The position numbers were made by a program, and so were the translations under genes. A stretch of 64,000 nt of DNA from Novibacillus thermophilus (lineage in GTDB: Bacteria; Bacillota; Bacilli; Thermoactinomycetales; Novibacillaceae), in NCBI RefSeq assembly GCF_002005165.1, contig NZ_CP019699.1, forward strand, positions 1,240,001 to 1,304,000, read 5' to 3'. This document shows, piece after piece, positions 36,094-44,695 of the stretch. Under the pieces are notes generated by a model. It did no database searches. It was not told the origin of the DNA and saw nothing but the letters and a program-made list of their open reading frames with translations. Numbering within the stretch: position 1 is the first letter of the stretch; each line of letters begins with the position of its first letter.

Positions 36094-36154
36094 AACGTAA
36101 GATTTTCCACACGATAAAGCAAAGGACTTTCTGGATATAAAGGGGTAGCTGGCA

Positions 36155-37309
36155 GTGATTTACTTGGACAACAGTGGAACGACTCAGCCGTTGCCGGAAG
36201 TAGTGCGCGTCGTTAGCGACGTCATGCTGAACGTATACGGCAACCCGTCCTCTCTGCACGGAATTGGATTAAAAGGCGAAAGGCTGCTGGAGGAAGCGAG
36301 ACAGATTGCAGCCGGGCAGCTGGGTGTCGATCCGTCGGAAATTGTCTTTACGTCAGGCGGCACCGAAAGCAACAACCTGGCGATAAAAGGAGCGGCCATG
36401 CAGTACCGCGAACGGGGGCGCCACGTAATCACGACCGAAATTGAACACGCCTCCGTGTACCAAGCTTTTGAACAGCTAAGACGTGACGGGTTTGCCGTCA
36501 CTTTTCTCAAGCCAGACCATTTGGGGCGCGTTTCAGCTGAACAAGTAGAGCACGCTTTGCGGGATGACACGGTTCTCGTTTCGGTTATGTCTGTCAACAA
36601 TGAAATCGGGACTGTCCAGCCCATCGCCGACATAGCCCGGGTGTTGCACAGGCGGCGGAAAACGCTGTTTCACGTCGACGCCGTTCAAGCGTTCGGAAAA
36701 GTCCCTCTGCCCGATGGACTGGAAGGAATCGATATGCTGTCTTTATCCGGCCACAAATTTCACGGTCCAAAAGGAACAGGCGTCCTGTACGTCAGGAACG
36801 GAATTCAGTTGCACCCGTTGCTCGCGGGAGGAGGTCAAGAGAGCGGCAGGCGCTCCGGGACGGAAAACGTCCCCGGGATCGCTGGTTTGGCGAAAGCGAT
36901 GCAAATGAGCCGCAAACGCCTCCACACCCACCGCCGCCAGTGGTCCGAGTGGAAACAGTTCATGTTAGAGCGCTTGGCGGACATACCGGGTGCCAAGCTG
37001 AACGGAGACACGACACGGGAAGGCGGCGCACCGCACATTGTCAGCGTGTCTTTTCCGGGATTGAAAGGGGAAGTGCTCCTGCACGCTTTAGAAGAACACG
37101 GGGTTTACGTCTCGACGAAGTCAGCTTGTTCATCCAAGCGGAACGTCCCGAGCCGCGTGCTCGCTGCTTGCAATCTTAGCGAGGCAGAAGCGGAAGGGAC
37201 CTTGCGCATCAGTATGGGACAGAACACTTCCAGGGAAGACATAGAACAAGCCGTTAAAGCTATCGAGCAGACGGTACGACGTCTACGGCGAGAGGTAGGT
37301 GAAAACTAG
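36155..37309 (+). CDS. nifZ: Cysteine desulfurase (NifZ-type partner of ThiI)
   Basis: A class V aminotransferase-fold PLP enzyme of 384 residues: MIYLDNSGTTQPLPEVV at the N-terminus, TSGGTESNNLAIKGA, the PLP lysine in LSLSGHKFHGPKGTG, and the active-site Cys loop TKSACSSK. It takes sulfur from cysteine as an enzyme-bound persulfide. It overlaps thiI by one base, the arrangement of the dedicated NifZ-ThiI pair in Bacillus, so it should feed 4-thiouridine synthesis in tRNA. Confidence 0.9.
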   Translation: MIYLDNSGTTQPLPEVVRVVSDVMLNVYGNPSSLHGIGLKGERLLEEARQIAAGQLGVDPSEIVFTSGGTESNNLAIKGAAMQYRERGRHVITTEIEHASVYQAFEQLRRDGFAVTFLKPDHLGRVSAEQVEHALRDDTVLVSVMSVNNEIGTVQPIADIARVLHRRRKTLFHVDAVQAFGKVPLPDGLEGIDMLSLSGHKFHGPKGTGVLYVRNGIQLHPLLAGGGQESGRRSGTENVPGIAGLAKAMQMSRKRLHTHRRQWSEWKQFMLERLADIPGAKLNGDTTREGGAPHIVSVSFPGLKGEVLLHALEEHGVYVSTKSACSSKRNVPSRVLAACNLSEAEAEGTLRISMGQNTSREDIEQAVKAIEQTVRRLRREVGEN

Positions 37310-38511
37310 TGAGACCCGATATGTTGCTCGTTCGTTACGGTGAGTTAGCGTTAAAGAAACGGAACCGGCGCATGTTTGAGGAACGGTTACTGCACAACAT
37401 CCGACAAAAGCTCGACCCGTTTTCAGGTGTTACTGTTCAACAGACGTTCGGTCGGATGTTCGTTCACTTAAACGGCGCCGATGCCGTGTCGATTACCCAG
37501 GCGCTTCAACAGGTGTTCGGGATCGTCAGCGTCAGCCCCGTCGTACGGACCGAACTGGACATCGGAGAGGTGAAAGGGGCGGCTTTAGCCTTAATGGAGA
37601 AACACGACATGCCAAACGTCACGTTTAAAGTGGAAACGCAGCGGGCCAACAAGCAATTTCCCCTCACTTCCCAGGAGGTCAACCGAGAGGTCGGGGCCCA
37701 CGTCCTCCGCAATACTCGACACCTCAAAGTCGACGTACACGAACCGGACTACCCGTTAACCGTTGAAATACGTCCGCAAGGGGTTTTCTTGTACACAGAA
37801 CGCTTCCCGGGCCTGGGAGGGCTCCCGGTGGGCACCAGCGGTAAAGTGATGCTACTTCTGTCAGGAGGGATCGACAGCCCGGTAGCCGGATACTTCACAA
37901 TGAAACGCGGCGTCGAAATAGAGGCCGTCCACTTTCACAGTTACCCGTACACGAGTGAACGCTCTTTAAAAAAAGTGGAAGATTTGACGCGTCAGCTGGC
38001 AGTGTATGGAGGCCCCATTCACTTGCACGTCGTGCCGTTTACAGAGATTCAGACAAACATTCGGGAACAGTGTGAAGAGAGTTTTACGATTACGGTGATG
38101 CGGCGATTCATGTTCCGGATCGCCCAGCAGCTGGCGGAAAAACGTGGCGCCCTTGCCCTCTCCACTGGCGAGAGTCTGGGGCAAGTTGCCAGTCAAACGT
38201 TGGAAAGCATGCGGGCCATCAACGAGGTTGTTCAACTGCCTGTGTTGCGGCCGCTTATTGGGATGGATAAACAAGAAATTATCGGGGTTTCCAAGGAAAT
38301 CGGAACGTATGAGACGTCCATTCTCCCTTACGAAGACTGTTGCACTGTCTTTGTTCCTAAATCGCCGCAAACGCGCCCGAACTTGGAGCGGACGAGACAG
38401 AACGAAGCGAACTTGGACGTGGAGGAGTTAGTGAACGACGCGGTACAACACACTGAAATGAAGACGTTCACGTTAGACGACAAACGGGAATTTGCCTCTT
38501 ACTTCGACTGA
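37309..38511 (+). CDS. thiI: tRNA 4-thiouridine synthase ThiI
   Basis: A 400-residue protein: N-terminal ferredoxin-like/THUMP domains (YGELALKKRNRRMFEE), the PP-loop MLLLSGGIDSPVAGY, TGESLGQVASQTLESM, and the C-terminal YEDCCTVFVPK. It lacks the C-terminal rhodanese domain of the enterobacterial enzyme, as in Bacillus, so sulfur comes directly from the cysteine desulfurase encoded upstream. It makes s4U8 in tRNA; a role in thiamin thiazole synthesis is not expected for this form. The GTG start overlaps the previous stop. Confidence 0.95.
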   Translation: MRPDMLLVRYGELALKKRNRRMFEERLLHNIRQKLDPFSGVTVQQTFGRMFVHLNGADAVSITQALQQVFGIVSVSPVVRTELDIGEVKGAALALMEKHDMPNVTFKVETQRANKQFPLTSQEVNREVGAHVLRNTRHLKVDVHEPDYPLTVEIRPQGVFLYTERFPGLGGLPVGTSGKVMLLLSGGIDSPVAGYFTMKRGVEIEAVHFHSYPYTSERSLKKVEDLTRQLAVYGGPIHLHVVPFTEIQTNIREQCEESFTITVMRRFMFRIAQQLAEKRGALALSTGESLGQVASQTLESMRAINEVVQLPVLRPLIGMDKQEIIGVSKEIGTYETSILPYEDCCTVFVPKSPQTRPNLERTRQNEANLDVEELVNDAVQHTEMKTFTLDDKREFASYFD

Positions 38512-38523
38512 GCAGGCGTTGCG

Positions 38524-38554
38524 GGCCTCCCTCGGTCAGAGGGAGGCCTTTTTT
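38524..38554 (+). terminator. Rho-independent terminator after thiI
   Basis: A perfect 10-bp GC-rich stem (38524-38533 with 38539-38548) with a 5-base loop is followed by six T. Confidence 0.95.
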
Positions 38555-38649
38555 ATTTTCCTGAAACTGCGTGTGAACTCACCGTATGCATCAAAGAACT
38601 TCATTAAATAATAATGAACAGTTCTCGGATGTAAGAGGTGAGACCGCCC

Positions 38650-39225
38650 ATGAACGGAGCGTTGCTGACGACGTGGCGCTTGTGGGACAAAATATACTAC
38701 CGCTGCACTCGACTGTGTTATGTCGATCAGCAGAACAACAACATTTTTCGCGTCGTCATAAAAAAATATGGGGGGAAACCCTTAAGATCCGAACAAGAAG
38801 TCGTGGTCTCTCCCGGGGATTATTACGTTAAACTGCACATTCACAACTGTCAACTGGCCCATCGCCTTGCGGGGATGACAGGCGAAATGCGGCTTGGGTT
38901 AGCGGCCCTAAAAGAAGTGAAAACGTCCCTGCCCGCTTTGGCGAAATTCGTGGCGGAGCACCCGAATGCAGACAAAATAACGGGAGTTGTCGGGACGACA
39001 ATTTTGTACCGCGGCGCTCAACCCCTCGGATTTTTCGTGCGGGATATCGACTCGCCGCTGGTGCGCTGGTACAAAACCTTCTTCTTTAAACTCATCTTGT
39101 CCCTTTGCCATCCAGAGGGAGTCGCTCGCATCTACCAGAAATCCGATAAACTGGTGGCAAAAAGGGTGTTTATGTCCAAGAGGGACCTGTTGGAACGGTA
39201 CCTGGACGATCAGCCACAAACGTGA
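38650..39225 (+). CDS. YkoP-like conserved protein
   Basis: A ~191-residue soluble protein starting MNGALLTTWRLWDKIYY. It contains VVVSPGDYYVKLHIHNCQLA and a central TGVVGTTILYRGAQPLGFF, features I associate with YkoP-like proteins, a domain also found fused to some polysaccharide deacetylases. Its activity is unknown. The start lies behind AGAGGTGAG. Convergent with the metallophosphoesterase gene. Confidence 0.6.
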   Translation: MNGALLTTWRLWDKIYYRCTRLCYVDQQNNNIFRVVIKKYGGKPLRSEQEVVVSPGDYYVKLHIHNCQLAHRLAGMTGEMRLGLAALKEVKTSLPALAKFVAEHPNADKITGVVGTTILYRGAQPLGFFVRDIDSPLVRWYKTFFFKLILSLCHPEGVARIYQKSDKLVAKRVFMSKRDLLERYLDDQPQT

Positions 39226-39242
39226 CTGCGACTGAATGAGCG

Positions 39243-40079
39243 TCAACTGGAATGACGGGCTGACTCCAACGTGTGAACCGTTATTTCAGGGCGGGAACGC
39301 AACCGCATGTTGACGCCGGTTTGGCCGAGACCTTCGCTAATGTAAAAAGCTTTCTTGTCATGAAAATGAAGTCCTTTGATTACTTGCCTCTTTGGAAGTT
39401 CACTCATTTTGTACAAGTGGTACGCCTTTGGGTAAAGAATCTGTCCACCGTGAAAGTGGCCGGACAACAAGTAGTCGAAAGGGTACGCGTTCATCGTGAG
39501 AACGACCGTGGGGTCGTGGGTGAGAACTAAGTTAACTCCGTCTTCAGGCAGGTTGCTGTAAGCTTTGGCGACGTCGCTGTGGCCGCTGTAATAGTCGTCA
39601 ATTCCAATAATGTTGAGCCGCTTGTTGCCGACTTCAACCGTTCTGTGTTCGTTGATCAGAACGTGGCATCCCCGTTTCTCCATCTCGTTTTTCAATTTCG
39701 GAAGAAACGGTTCAATGACATAATCGTGATTGCCAAATACAGCGTAAATGCCGTACTGCGGTTTTAGTTGAACGATGTGATCCAAGTAGGACAAAAACTT
39801 GTCCATGCTGTCCACCTGGTCGAGAAAGTCGCCGGTCAATGCGATGAGGTCGATCTGATACGCTCTACACCGTTGTACGAGATCTTCTGCTTTCACAGAC
39901 AGGCGTTCTACATGCAGATCCGACAAGTGCAGGATGCGCAACCCTCTCTCGTTGAGTGGTTTATCTATATCGAGACGAATCTCGTTCAACACAGCGTGAA
40001 ATGTGTTACGCCGGGCGACAGCCCAGATGACAACGAAGATGCCAAAGCAAGCAGCTACAATCCACCACATCGTTTTCAC
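39243..40079 (-). CDS. Membrane-anchored metallophosphoesterase (YkuE-like)
   Basis: A 278-residue calcineurin-like phosphoesterase with one N-terminal helix. Metal ligands are in LHLSDLHVERL, LTGDFLD, VFGNHDYV, LTHDPTV and SGHFHGGQILYP. Homologues such as YkuE are zinc- or manganese-dependent phosphoesterases near the cell surface. The physiological substrate is unknown. Confidence 0.87.
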   Translation of the reverse strand: MKTMWWIVAACFGIFVVIWAVARRNTFHAVLNEIRLDIDKPLNERGLRILHLSDLHVERLSVKAEDLVQRCRAYQIDLIALTGDFLDQVDSMDKFLSYLDHIVQLKPQYGIYAVFGNHDYVIEPFLPKLKNEMEKRGCHVLINEHRTVEVGNKRLNIIGIDDYYSGHSDVAKAYSNLPEDGVNLVLTHDPTVVLTMNAYPFDYLLSGHFHGGQILYPKAYHLYKMSELPKRQVIKGLHFHDKKAFYISEGLGQTGVNMRLRSRPEITVHTLESARHSS

Positions 40080-40187
40080 CCTTCAAATATCACAAGTACC
40101 TATAAGCGTAACGAATCGAAGGGGAAAAGTCTATGCTAAAATGTTGCCAGTCAGAGAGGGAGGTGAGGAGTCTGGAAAAAGGGGAAG

Positions 40188-40262
40188 TGGCTGGGGAGGC
40201 AGGATTCGAACCTACGCGTCACGGAGTCAAAGTCCGTTGCCTTACCGCTTGGCTACTCCCCA
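40188..40262 (-). tRNA. tRNA-Gln (anticodon TTG)
   Basis: The complement folds as acceptor TGGGGAG/CTCCCCA with discriminator G and encoded CCA, anticodon stem CGGA/TCCG with loop CTTTGAC (anticodon TTG), and T-arm GGTTCGAATCC. Confidence 0.96.
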
Positions 40263-40473
40263 GCGCGTGTCACTTTCTACTCTATAGGATGGAATCGAAA
40301 GATACATAATATACACCGCTCGACATATTTTGAGTGAATTATTTCAGGCGAAGAAAGCTCCCACTCATTTTCACCGATTGTCACAATTTGAAACTAAAGA
40401 ACTAGGAGGAATTTATCATTAAATGGAGAATAATAGAAATAAAAGAGTAAAATAGTATGATGAGGGATGCCAG

Positions 40474-41550
40474 GTGAGTTGGGCCACGTTTGTCCCGAAT
40501 ATGTTGGACGAAGCGGTGGAGGCGCGGGCGAGTGACATTCATATCGAACCGGGGAAAAAACATGTGCGTATTCGCTTTCGCATCGACGGGACATTGCGGT
40601 TGTACCGTTTACTGCCGATGGCACGATGCGCCTCTCTCCTATCCCAGTTAAAAATTATGGCCGACATGGATATCGGGGAAAAACGACTTCCGCAGGACGG
40701 CGGTTTCAGCCGGGAAAACATCGAGATACGAGCGGCAACAATTCCGACACTTTACGGTGAAAAAATGGTGTTGCGCCTGTTACAGCCGTACAATCCGTTT
40801 TCACGTGTGGAGGAACTCGGGATGGACGAAGGGCAGCTCGCACAAGTGCAAAAATGGATTGTACAGCCGAGCGGACTTCTCCTCGTCACAGGTCCTACTG
40901 GCTCGGGCAAGACGACGACTTTGTACACGATACTGCGTGAGTTGAACACGACAGAACGCAACATCGTAACCCTGGAAGATCCCGTCGAAATCCGCCTTGA
41001 CGGAGTCAACCAAGTCCAGATCGACGAGAAGACCGGTTTGACATTCGCCCGCGGGCTGCGATCCATCTTGCGCCTCGATCCCGACGTTGTCATGATCGGG
41101 GAGATTAGAGACCGGGAAACAGTGGAAATTGCCGTCAGGACGGCGTTAACCGGGCACCTCGTCATGACGAGCTTGCACACAGCCGATGCTGCCAGCGCCA
41201 TGACGCGCCTGATGGACATGGGAGTGCCGCCTTACCTAGTCGCTTCATCCGTAACTGGCGTCATTGCCCAGCGTCTGGTACGCAAAATCTGCAGTCACTG
41301 TACAGGAGAGGGCGAAGGGTGTCCGCGGTGCGGGGGAAGTGGGTATTACGGGCGGGTTGCAGCGTTTGAAGTGTTGTCAGTGGATGAAGAATTGCAAGAA
41401 CTGGTTGTACAGTATCCATCCGCGAACCAAATTCGACATCACGTGTTGCAACGGGGGATGGTGCCGTTGCGCGAGCACTTGGTTTCCTTAATGAGCGCCG
41501 GTGAGACGTCGCGACTAGAACTGCAGCGGGTCGTGAACATCGATGTTTAA
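40474..41550 (+). CDS. comGA: Competence type II/IV secretion ATPase ComGA
   Basis: A 358-residue GspE/PilB-family ATPase: ASDIHIEPGKKHVRIRFRID, Walker A TGPTGSGKTTTLY, Asp box ILRLDPDVVMIGEIRDRET, His box TALTGHLVMTSLHT, and a zinc tetracysteine motif (CSHC, then CPRC). It powers assembly of the competence pseudopilus that pulls DNA to the membrane. First gene of comGA-GG. The GTG start follows GAGGGATG. A 10-codon frame begins at ATG 40423 in the same phase and stops at TAG 40453. No convincing ComK box was seen. Confidence 0.93.
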   Translation: MSWATFVPNMLDEAVEARASDIHIEPGKKHVRIRFRIDGTLRLYRLLPMARCASLLSQLKIMADMDIGEKRLPQDGGFSRENIEIRAATIPTLYGEKMVLRLLQPYNPFSRVEELGMDEGQLAQVQKWIVQPSGLLLVTGPTGSGKTTTLYTILRELNTTERNIVTLEDPVEIRLDGVNQVQIDEKTGLTFARGLRSILRLDPDVVMIGEIRDRETVEIAVRTALTGHLVMTSLHTADAASAMTRLMDMGVPPYLVASSVTGVIAQRLVRKICSHCTGEGEGCPRCGGSGYYGRVAAFEVLSVDEELQELVVQYPSANQIRHHVLQRGMVPLREHLVSLMSAGETSRLELQRVVNIDV

Positions 41551-42574
41551 CAGGCGAAGGGGGATGCGTGCCATCGAGATCGCCAGCTTTTGCCGACAAC
41601 TGAACCAATTGTTACAGCAGGGGGTCGGACTGAGGACAGCGCTGTTGCTCGTCCGCGACTCTGGAACGGGGTTGATCGAAGAGGCGATCACGGCTATTGT
41701 GAACGAACTCGACCGAGGGATGCCTTTGGGAGAGGCGATGGAACAGAGGGAATTCCCCCCTTTGTTTGTCTCTTTTGTCAAGGCGGGAGAACATCACGGG
41801 AGTTTGGTCAGGGCGCTGCAAAAGGGCGAATGGTACTACCGGCGCAAGCACGACATACGGCAAACGCTCCTGAAAGGGCTGATGTATCCCCTCTTCGTCT
41901 TACTGTTAATGGCCATGTCGTTCGTCTTGCTGCAGACAACTGTCTTGCCCCGGTTCGCTACACTGTACGAGACCATCGGTCTCGATCTGCCCTGGTACAC
42001 CGCATGGTTGCTCAGAGCGAATCAGGCAGGCGTTTACCTTGCCATTGCGGCGTTCATTTTGTTCGTTTTGCTCACCATGGTTTACAAGAAAGGCGTGATC
42101 CGAGCCCTCATGCGCATCGGTCTTGCGATACCGATGGTTCGGGAGGTCGTGCAATTGCGGGTGACGTCAGTCTTTTGCTGGCAGCTCGGGCTGTTGCTCC
42201 AAGCGGGGACGCCGCTTTTAAAAGCGTTTGAAACTGTGTTGGCAGGCTGGCCGTGGAACGGCAGCCGACGCGCGATTTTAAGAGTCCAAGAGCGGTTGAA
42301 GAGAGGTTTCAGTTTGCAAGATTCTTTTGTTCCGGAAGCGGACAAGTTTTTTCACCCTTTTTTGCCGAGACAGTTGGCCATTGGAGAGTCGTCGGGAACG
42401 GTAGCAGAGACGTTGCTCTACAGCGGGGAAATGGCAGACGAGCAGCTAGAAGAGCGAATTCAGTGGGTACTGCGCGTGTGGGAGCCGTTGCTCATACTCG
42501 TCATCGGGATTGCATTAGGCTTGATGGTGTTGGCACTGTTTGTCCCGATTTTGTCACTGGTGGAGGGATTGTAG
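41543..42574 (+). CDS. comGB: Competence pseudopilus platform protein ComGB
   Basis: A 343-residue GspF/PilC-family membrane protein with two repeated cytosolic domains (FCRQLNQLLQQGVGLRTALLL and FCWQLGLLLQAGTPLLKAFE) and three to four helices. It is the inner-membrane platform for ComGC polymerisation. It overlaps comGA by 8 bases. Confidence 0.92.
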   Translation: MFNRRRGMRAIEIASFCRQLNQLLQQGVGLRTALLLVRDSGTGLIEEAITAIVNELDRGMPLGEAMEQREFPPLFVSFVKAGEHHGSLVRALQKGEWYYRRKHDIRQTLLKGLMYPLFVLLLMAMSFVLLQTTVLPRFATLYETIGLDLPWYTAWLLRANQAGVYLAIAAFILFVLLTMVYKKGVIRALMRIGLAIPMVREVVQLRVTSVFCWQLGLLLQAGTPLLKAFETVLAGWPWNGSRRAILRVQERLKRGFSLQDSFVPEADKFFHPFLPRQLAIGESSGTVAETLLYSGEMADEQLEERIQWVLRVWEPLLILVIGIALGLMVLALFVPILSLVEGL

Positions 42575-42598
42575 ATTGAAAAGGGGGATTCGCTGAAA

Positions 42599-42916
42599 AT
42601 GAGGAAGGATGAGAGGGGCTTTACGCTCATCGAAATGTTGATCGTATTGTTCGTGATTGGGATCATTCTCGCCATTGCACTGCCCAATTTAGCGAAAACG
42701 GGAGACGTGGCCGAGAGTCAAGCAGACGAAGCGAACAGAAAAGTCCTGTTGGCCCAAGCGGAAAACTACCGTCTCGCCGAGGGATCGTATCCCGATACAG
42801 TACAACAGTTGGTGAACAAGGGCTATCTGGAGGAAGCGCCGAAATGCCCGAATAGTGGGGAGACGTACACATTCAACGTGTCTTCTTCCGGTTCCCTTAC
42901 AGTGTCCTGCCAGTAG
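42599..42916 (+). CDS. comGC: Major competence pseudopilin ComGC
   Basis: A 105-residue type IV prepilin: leader MRKDERG, then FTLIEMLIVLFVIGIILAIA with Glu5 of the mature chain, and a small C-terminal domain with two cysteines (CPNSG and the terminal VSCQ) able to form the disulfide seen in ComGC. Processed by ComC peptidase. Confidence 0.93.
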   Translation: MRKDERGFTLIEMLIVLFVIGIILAIALPNLAKTGDVAESQADEANRKVLLAQAENYRLAEGSYPDTVQQLVNKGYLEEAPKCPNSGETYTFNVSSSGSLTVSCQ

Positions 42917-42926
42917 GTGACAAGCG

Positions 42927-43379
42927 TTGAACAATCGGTGGCTGTGTTCAGGTTTAACGCTGATGGAATTGTTACTTACGTTGTTTGTACTCAGTGTTCT
43001 GACGGCCGTCGTCATTCCCGCAGCGGGGAACGTCATTTCCACATGGGAAGCGCGCTCATTCGTGCTGCAACTGGAAGCCGACATCGCGTATGCCCAAAAA
43101 CGGGCTATGGCGACAGAGCAACCCGTGCGGTTAAACGTCAACAGAGGGGGCCTTTACATGTTGAGTGAACCGGACGGGGTACTGCGGCGAACGATTAAAT
43201 CGGTCCGCTTTCCCGATTCCCTGTCTGTTGTGAACAACCTGGAAGTGACATTTCAGCCGCATGCGACATTTGCAGGACAGTCCAACGGTGGTACGGTGTA
43301 CGTCAAGTACAAGGGACAGGACTACGCTGAAATGAGAGTTTCACTCCTCTCGAACCGAACGCGGGTGATCTGGCATTGA
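42927..43379 (+). CDS. comGD: Minor pseudopilin ComGD
   Basis: A 150-residue prepilin-like protein starting at TTG (42927). The signal reads SGLTLMELLLTLFVLS, so the residue after the cleavage Gly is Leu instead of the usual Phe; Glu5 is kept. The globular part has TEQPVRLNVNRGGLYML, typical of GspH/ComGD. It lies 10 bases after comGC. Confidence 0.85.
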   Translation: MNNRWLCSGLTLMELLLTLFVLSVLTAVVIPAAGNVISTWEARSFVLQLEADIAYAQKRAMATEQPVRLNVNRGGLYMLSEPDGVLRRTIKSVRFPDSLSVVNNLEVTFQPHATFAGQSNGGTVYVKYKGQDYAEMRVSLLSNRTRVIWH

Positions 43380-43747
43380 ATCAGAACAGGCGGGAAGGCG
43401 GTTGGACGTACGTCGAGTTGATCGTGGCCCTCTTGATCCTCTCCGTGCTGACAGCGTCGGTGTATCCGCTCATTACCACCTTTCACACATCGGACGTGGA
43501 GAGAGAAAGGCAGTTACAGGCGCTGTGGGTCGGACAAATGGCGATAGAGCGGCAACTTGCCATCACATCGACCAACCGGCAAACAGAAGGAAGGGAAACG
43601 TTTCGGCTTGACCGCCACGTCTACGATGTCGTCTGGAAAAGGCGGTCCGTCCGAGACGGACTCGATGCAGTGGAAGTGAAAGTAGCATGGAAGGTCCAGG
43701 ACCAGTCGAGAGAATTGCGTTTAGAGCGCTACGTGACGTTGCAGTGA
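43376..43747 (+). CDS. comGE: Minor pseudopilin ComGE
   Basis: A 123-residue prepilin-like protein with leader MNQNRREGG followed by WTYVELIVALLILSVLTAS. It overlaps comGD and comGF by 4 bases each. Identification rests on position in the comG operon and the N-terminal helix; overall similarity in this family is low. Confidence 0.8.
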   Translation: MNQNRREGGWTYVELIVALLILSVLTASVYPLITTFHTSDVERERQLQALWVGQMAIERQLAITSTNRQTEGRETFRLDRHVYDVVWKRRSVRDGLDAVEVKVAWKVQDQSRELRLERYVTLQ

Positions 43748-44220
43748 AGTCCTCTAATGGATTTACGTACATTGAGCTCCTCATCTCGTTCAGTTTGACG
43801 GTGTTAATCCTGGCTACCGTTGTACCTGTCATCGGCGCCATCACTCGAGAGGCCGAGCAAAATGTCGACCACGTGGTCCTGCAGCGGGAAGCGAGCGCTC
43901 TGCATTTTTTACTGCTGAATGAAATGAAGCAGGGGTATCATTTTCGTGTCATGGGGGGTGATTTATACTTTCAGTTAGACGATGCGCGAACGGTGCAATT
44001 GGAGCACAGGCAGGGTCAATTGGGGCGGCGTCTGAGCAAACGGGGGGCACAAGGGCCGTTTGAAGGTTACATCCTCCTCAGTCGCCATATCGACCACATC
44101 GACTATCACCTAGACGAAGACGGAAACGGTGTGACCATTCGCGTTTTGTACAAAAAAGGAGATGCTGCCATGACTCTTGAGACGCACTGGCGCAGCCGGA
44201 TCGAACGGGAAGGGGGGTAA
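43744..44220 (+). CDS. comGF: Minor pseudopilin ComGF
   Basis: A ~158-residue protein with NGFTYIELLISFSLTVLILA near the start and a C-terminal LSRHIDHIDYHLDEDGNGVTI segment, as in ComGF. The GTG at 43744 overlaps the comGE stop (GTGA) and is preferred. An ATG at 43687 in the same frame would add 19 residues before the prepilin signal. Confidence 0.82.
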   Translation: MKSSNGFTYIELLISFSLTVLILATVVPVIGAITREAEQNVDHVVLQREASALHFLLLNEMKQGYHFRVMGGDLYFQLDDARTVQLEHRQGQLGRRLSKRGAQGPFEGYILLSRHIDHIDYHLDEDGNGVTIRVLYKKGDAAMTLETHWRSRIEREGG

Positions 44221-44223
44221 AGC

Positions 44224-44610
44224 ATGTGGGGGTTTGCGCGAGAAGAGCGGGGAGTCGCCTACCTTTCCGTCATCCTGTTGACAACCCTCTTGTTCGCTTG
44301 GGTCACGTTCCAGTTGGAGAGAGTGGTGCAGCACCACCAGACAGTGCACGACGATACTGCCATGATACAGGCCCAGTACGCAGCAGAGAGCGGGATTGAA
44401 TACATGCGCTCCATCCTCCGGGATCAAGGAGATGTCGATCCCCTGACCGTCACGCTTCAAACCGGCGAGGCAGCAGTAGAAGTGGTTCGCCGCGATCCCC
44501 TCCGCATCCGGGCTGTCGGTCGAGTCGGTCCCAACGTTCAGCAGACGGTGACCGTAGAACTCGACCCCGACACGTTCGAGGTGGTCAAGTGGATGAGACA
44601 GACAGAGTGA
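44224..44610 (+). CDS. comGG: Minor pseudopilin ComGG
   Basis: A 128-residue protein with an N-terminal hydrophobic helix (VAYLSVILLTTLLFAWVTF) and the QAQYAAESGIEYMRSIL segment typical of PilX/GspK-like and ComGG proteins. It lacks a canonical G-F prepilin site, consistent with the family. Last gene of comG; a DNA-uptake role follows from the operon. Confidence 0.82.
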   Translation: MWGFAREERGVAYLSVILLTTLLFAWVTFQLERVVQHHQTVHDDTAMIQAQYAAESGIEYMRSILRDQGDVDPLTVTLQTGEAAVEVVRRDPLRIRAVGRVGPNVQQTVTVELDPDTFEVVKWMRQTE

Positions 44611-44695
44611 GAATAGGAAAAGTTTTTGGCAAAATTGGTTATAAGTGCGTAACGTGGGCCGCTACTCGTCCTGTAGGGAGAAGGAGCAATGACGT

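Noticed and set aside
35897-36100. 67-codon plus-strand frame between motS and the desulfurase gene
   Set aside because: There is no ribosome site or family similarity, and it begins right at the motPS terminator.
40263-40473. ComK AT-boxes upstream of comGA
   Set aside because: The region is AT-rich, but I could not find a pair of AAAA-N5-TTTT boxes at the correct spacing.
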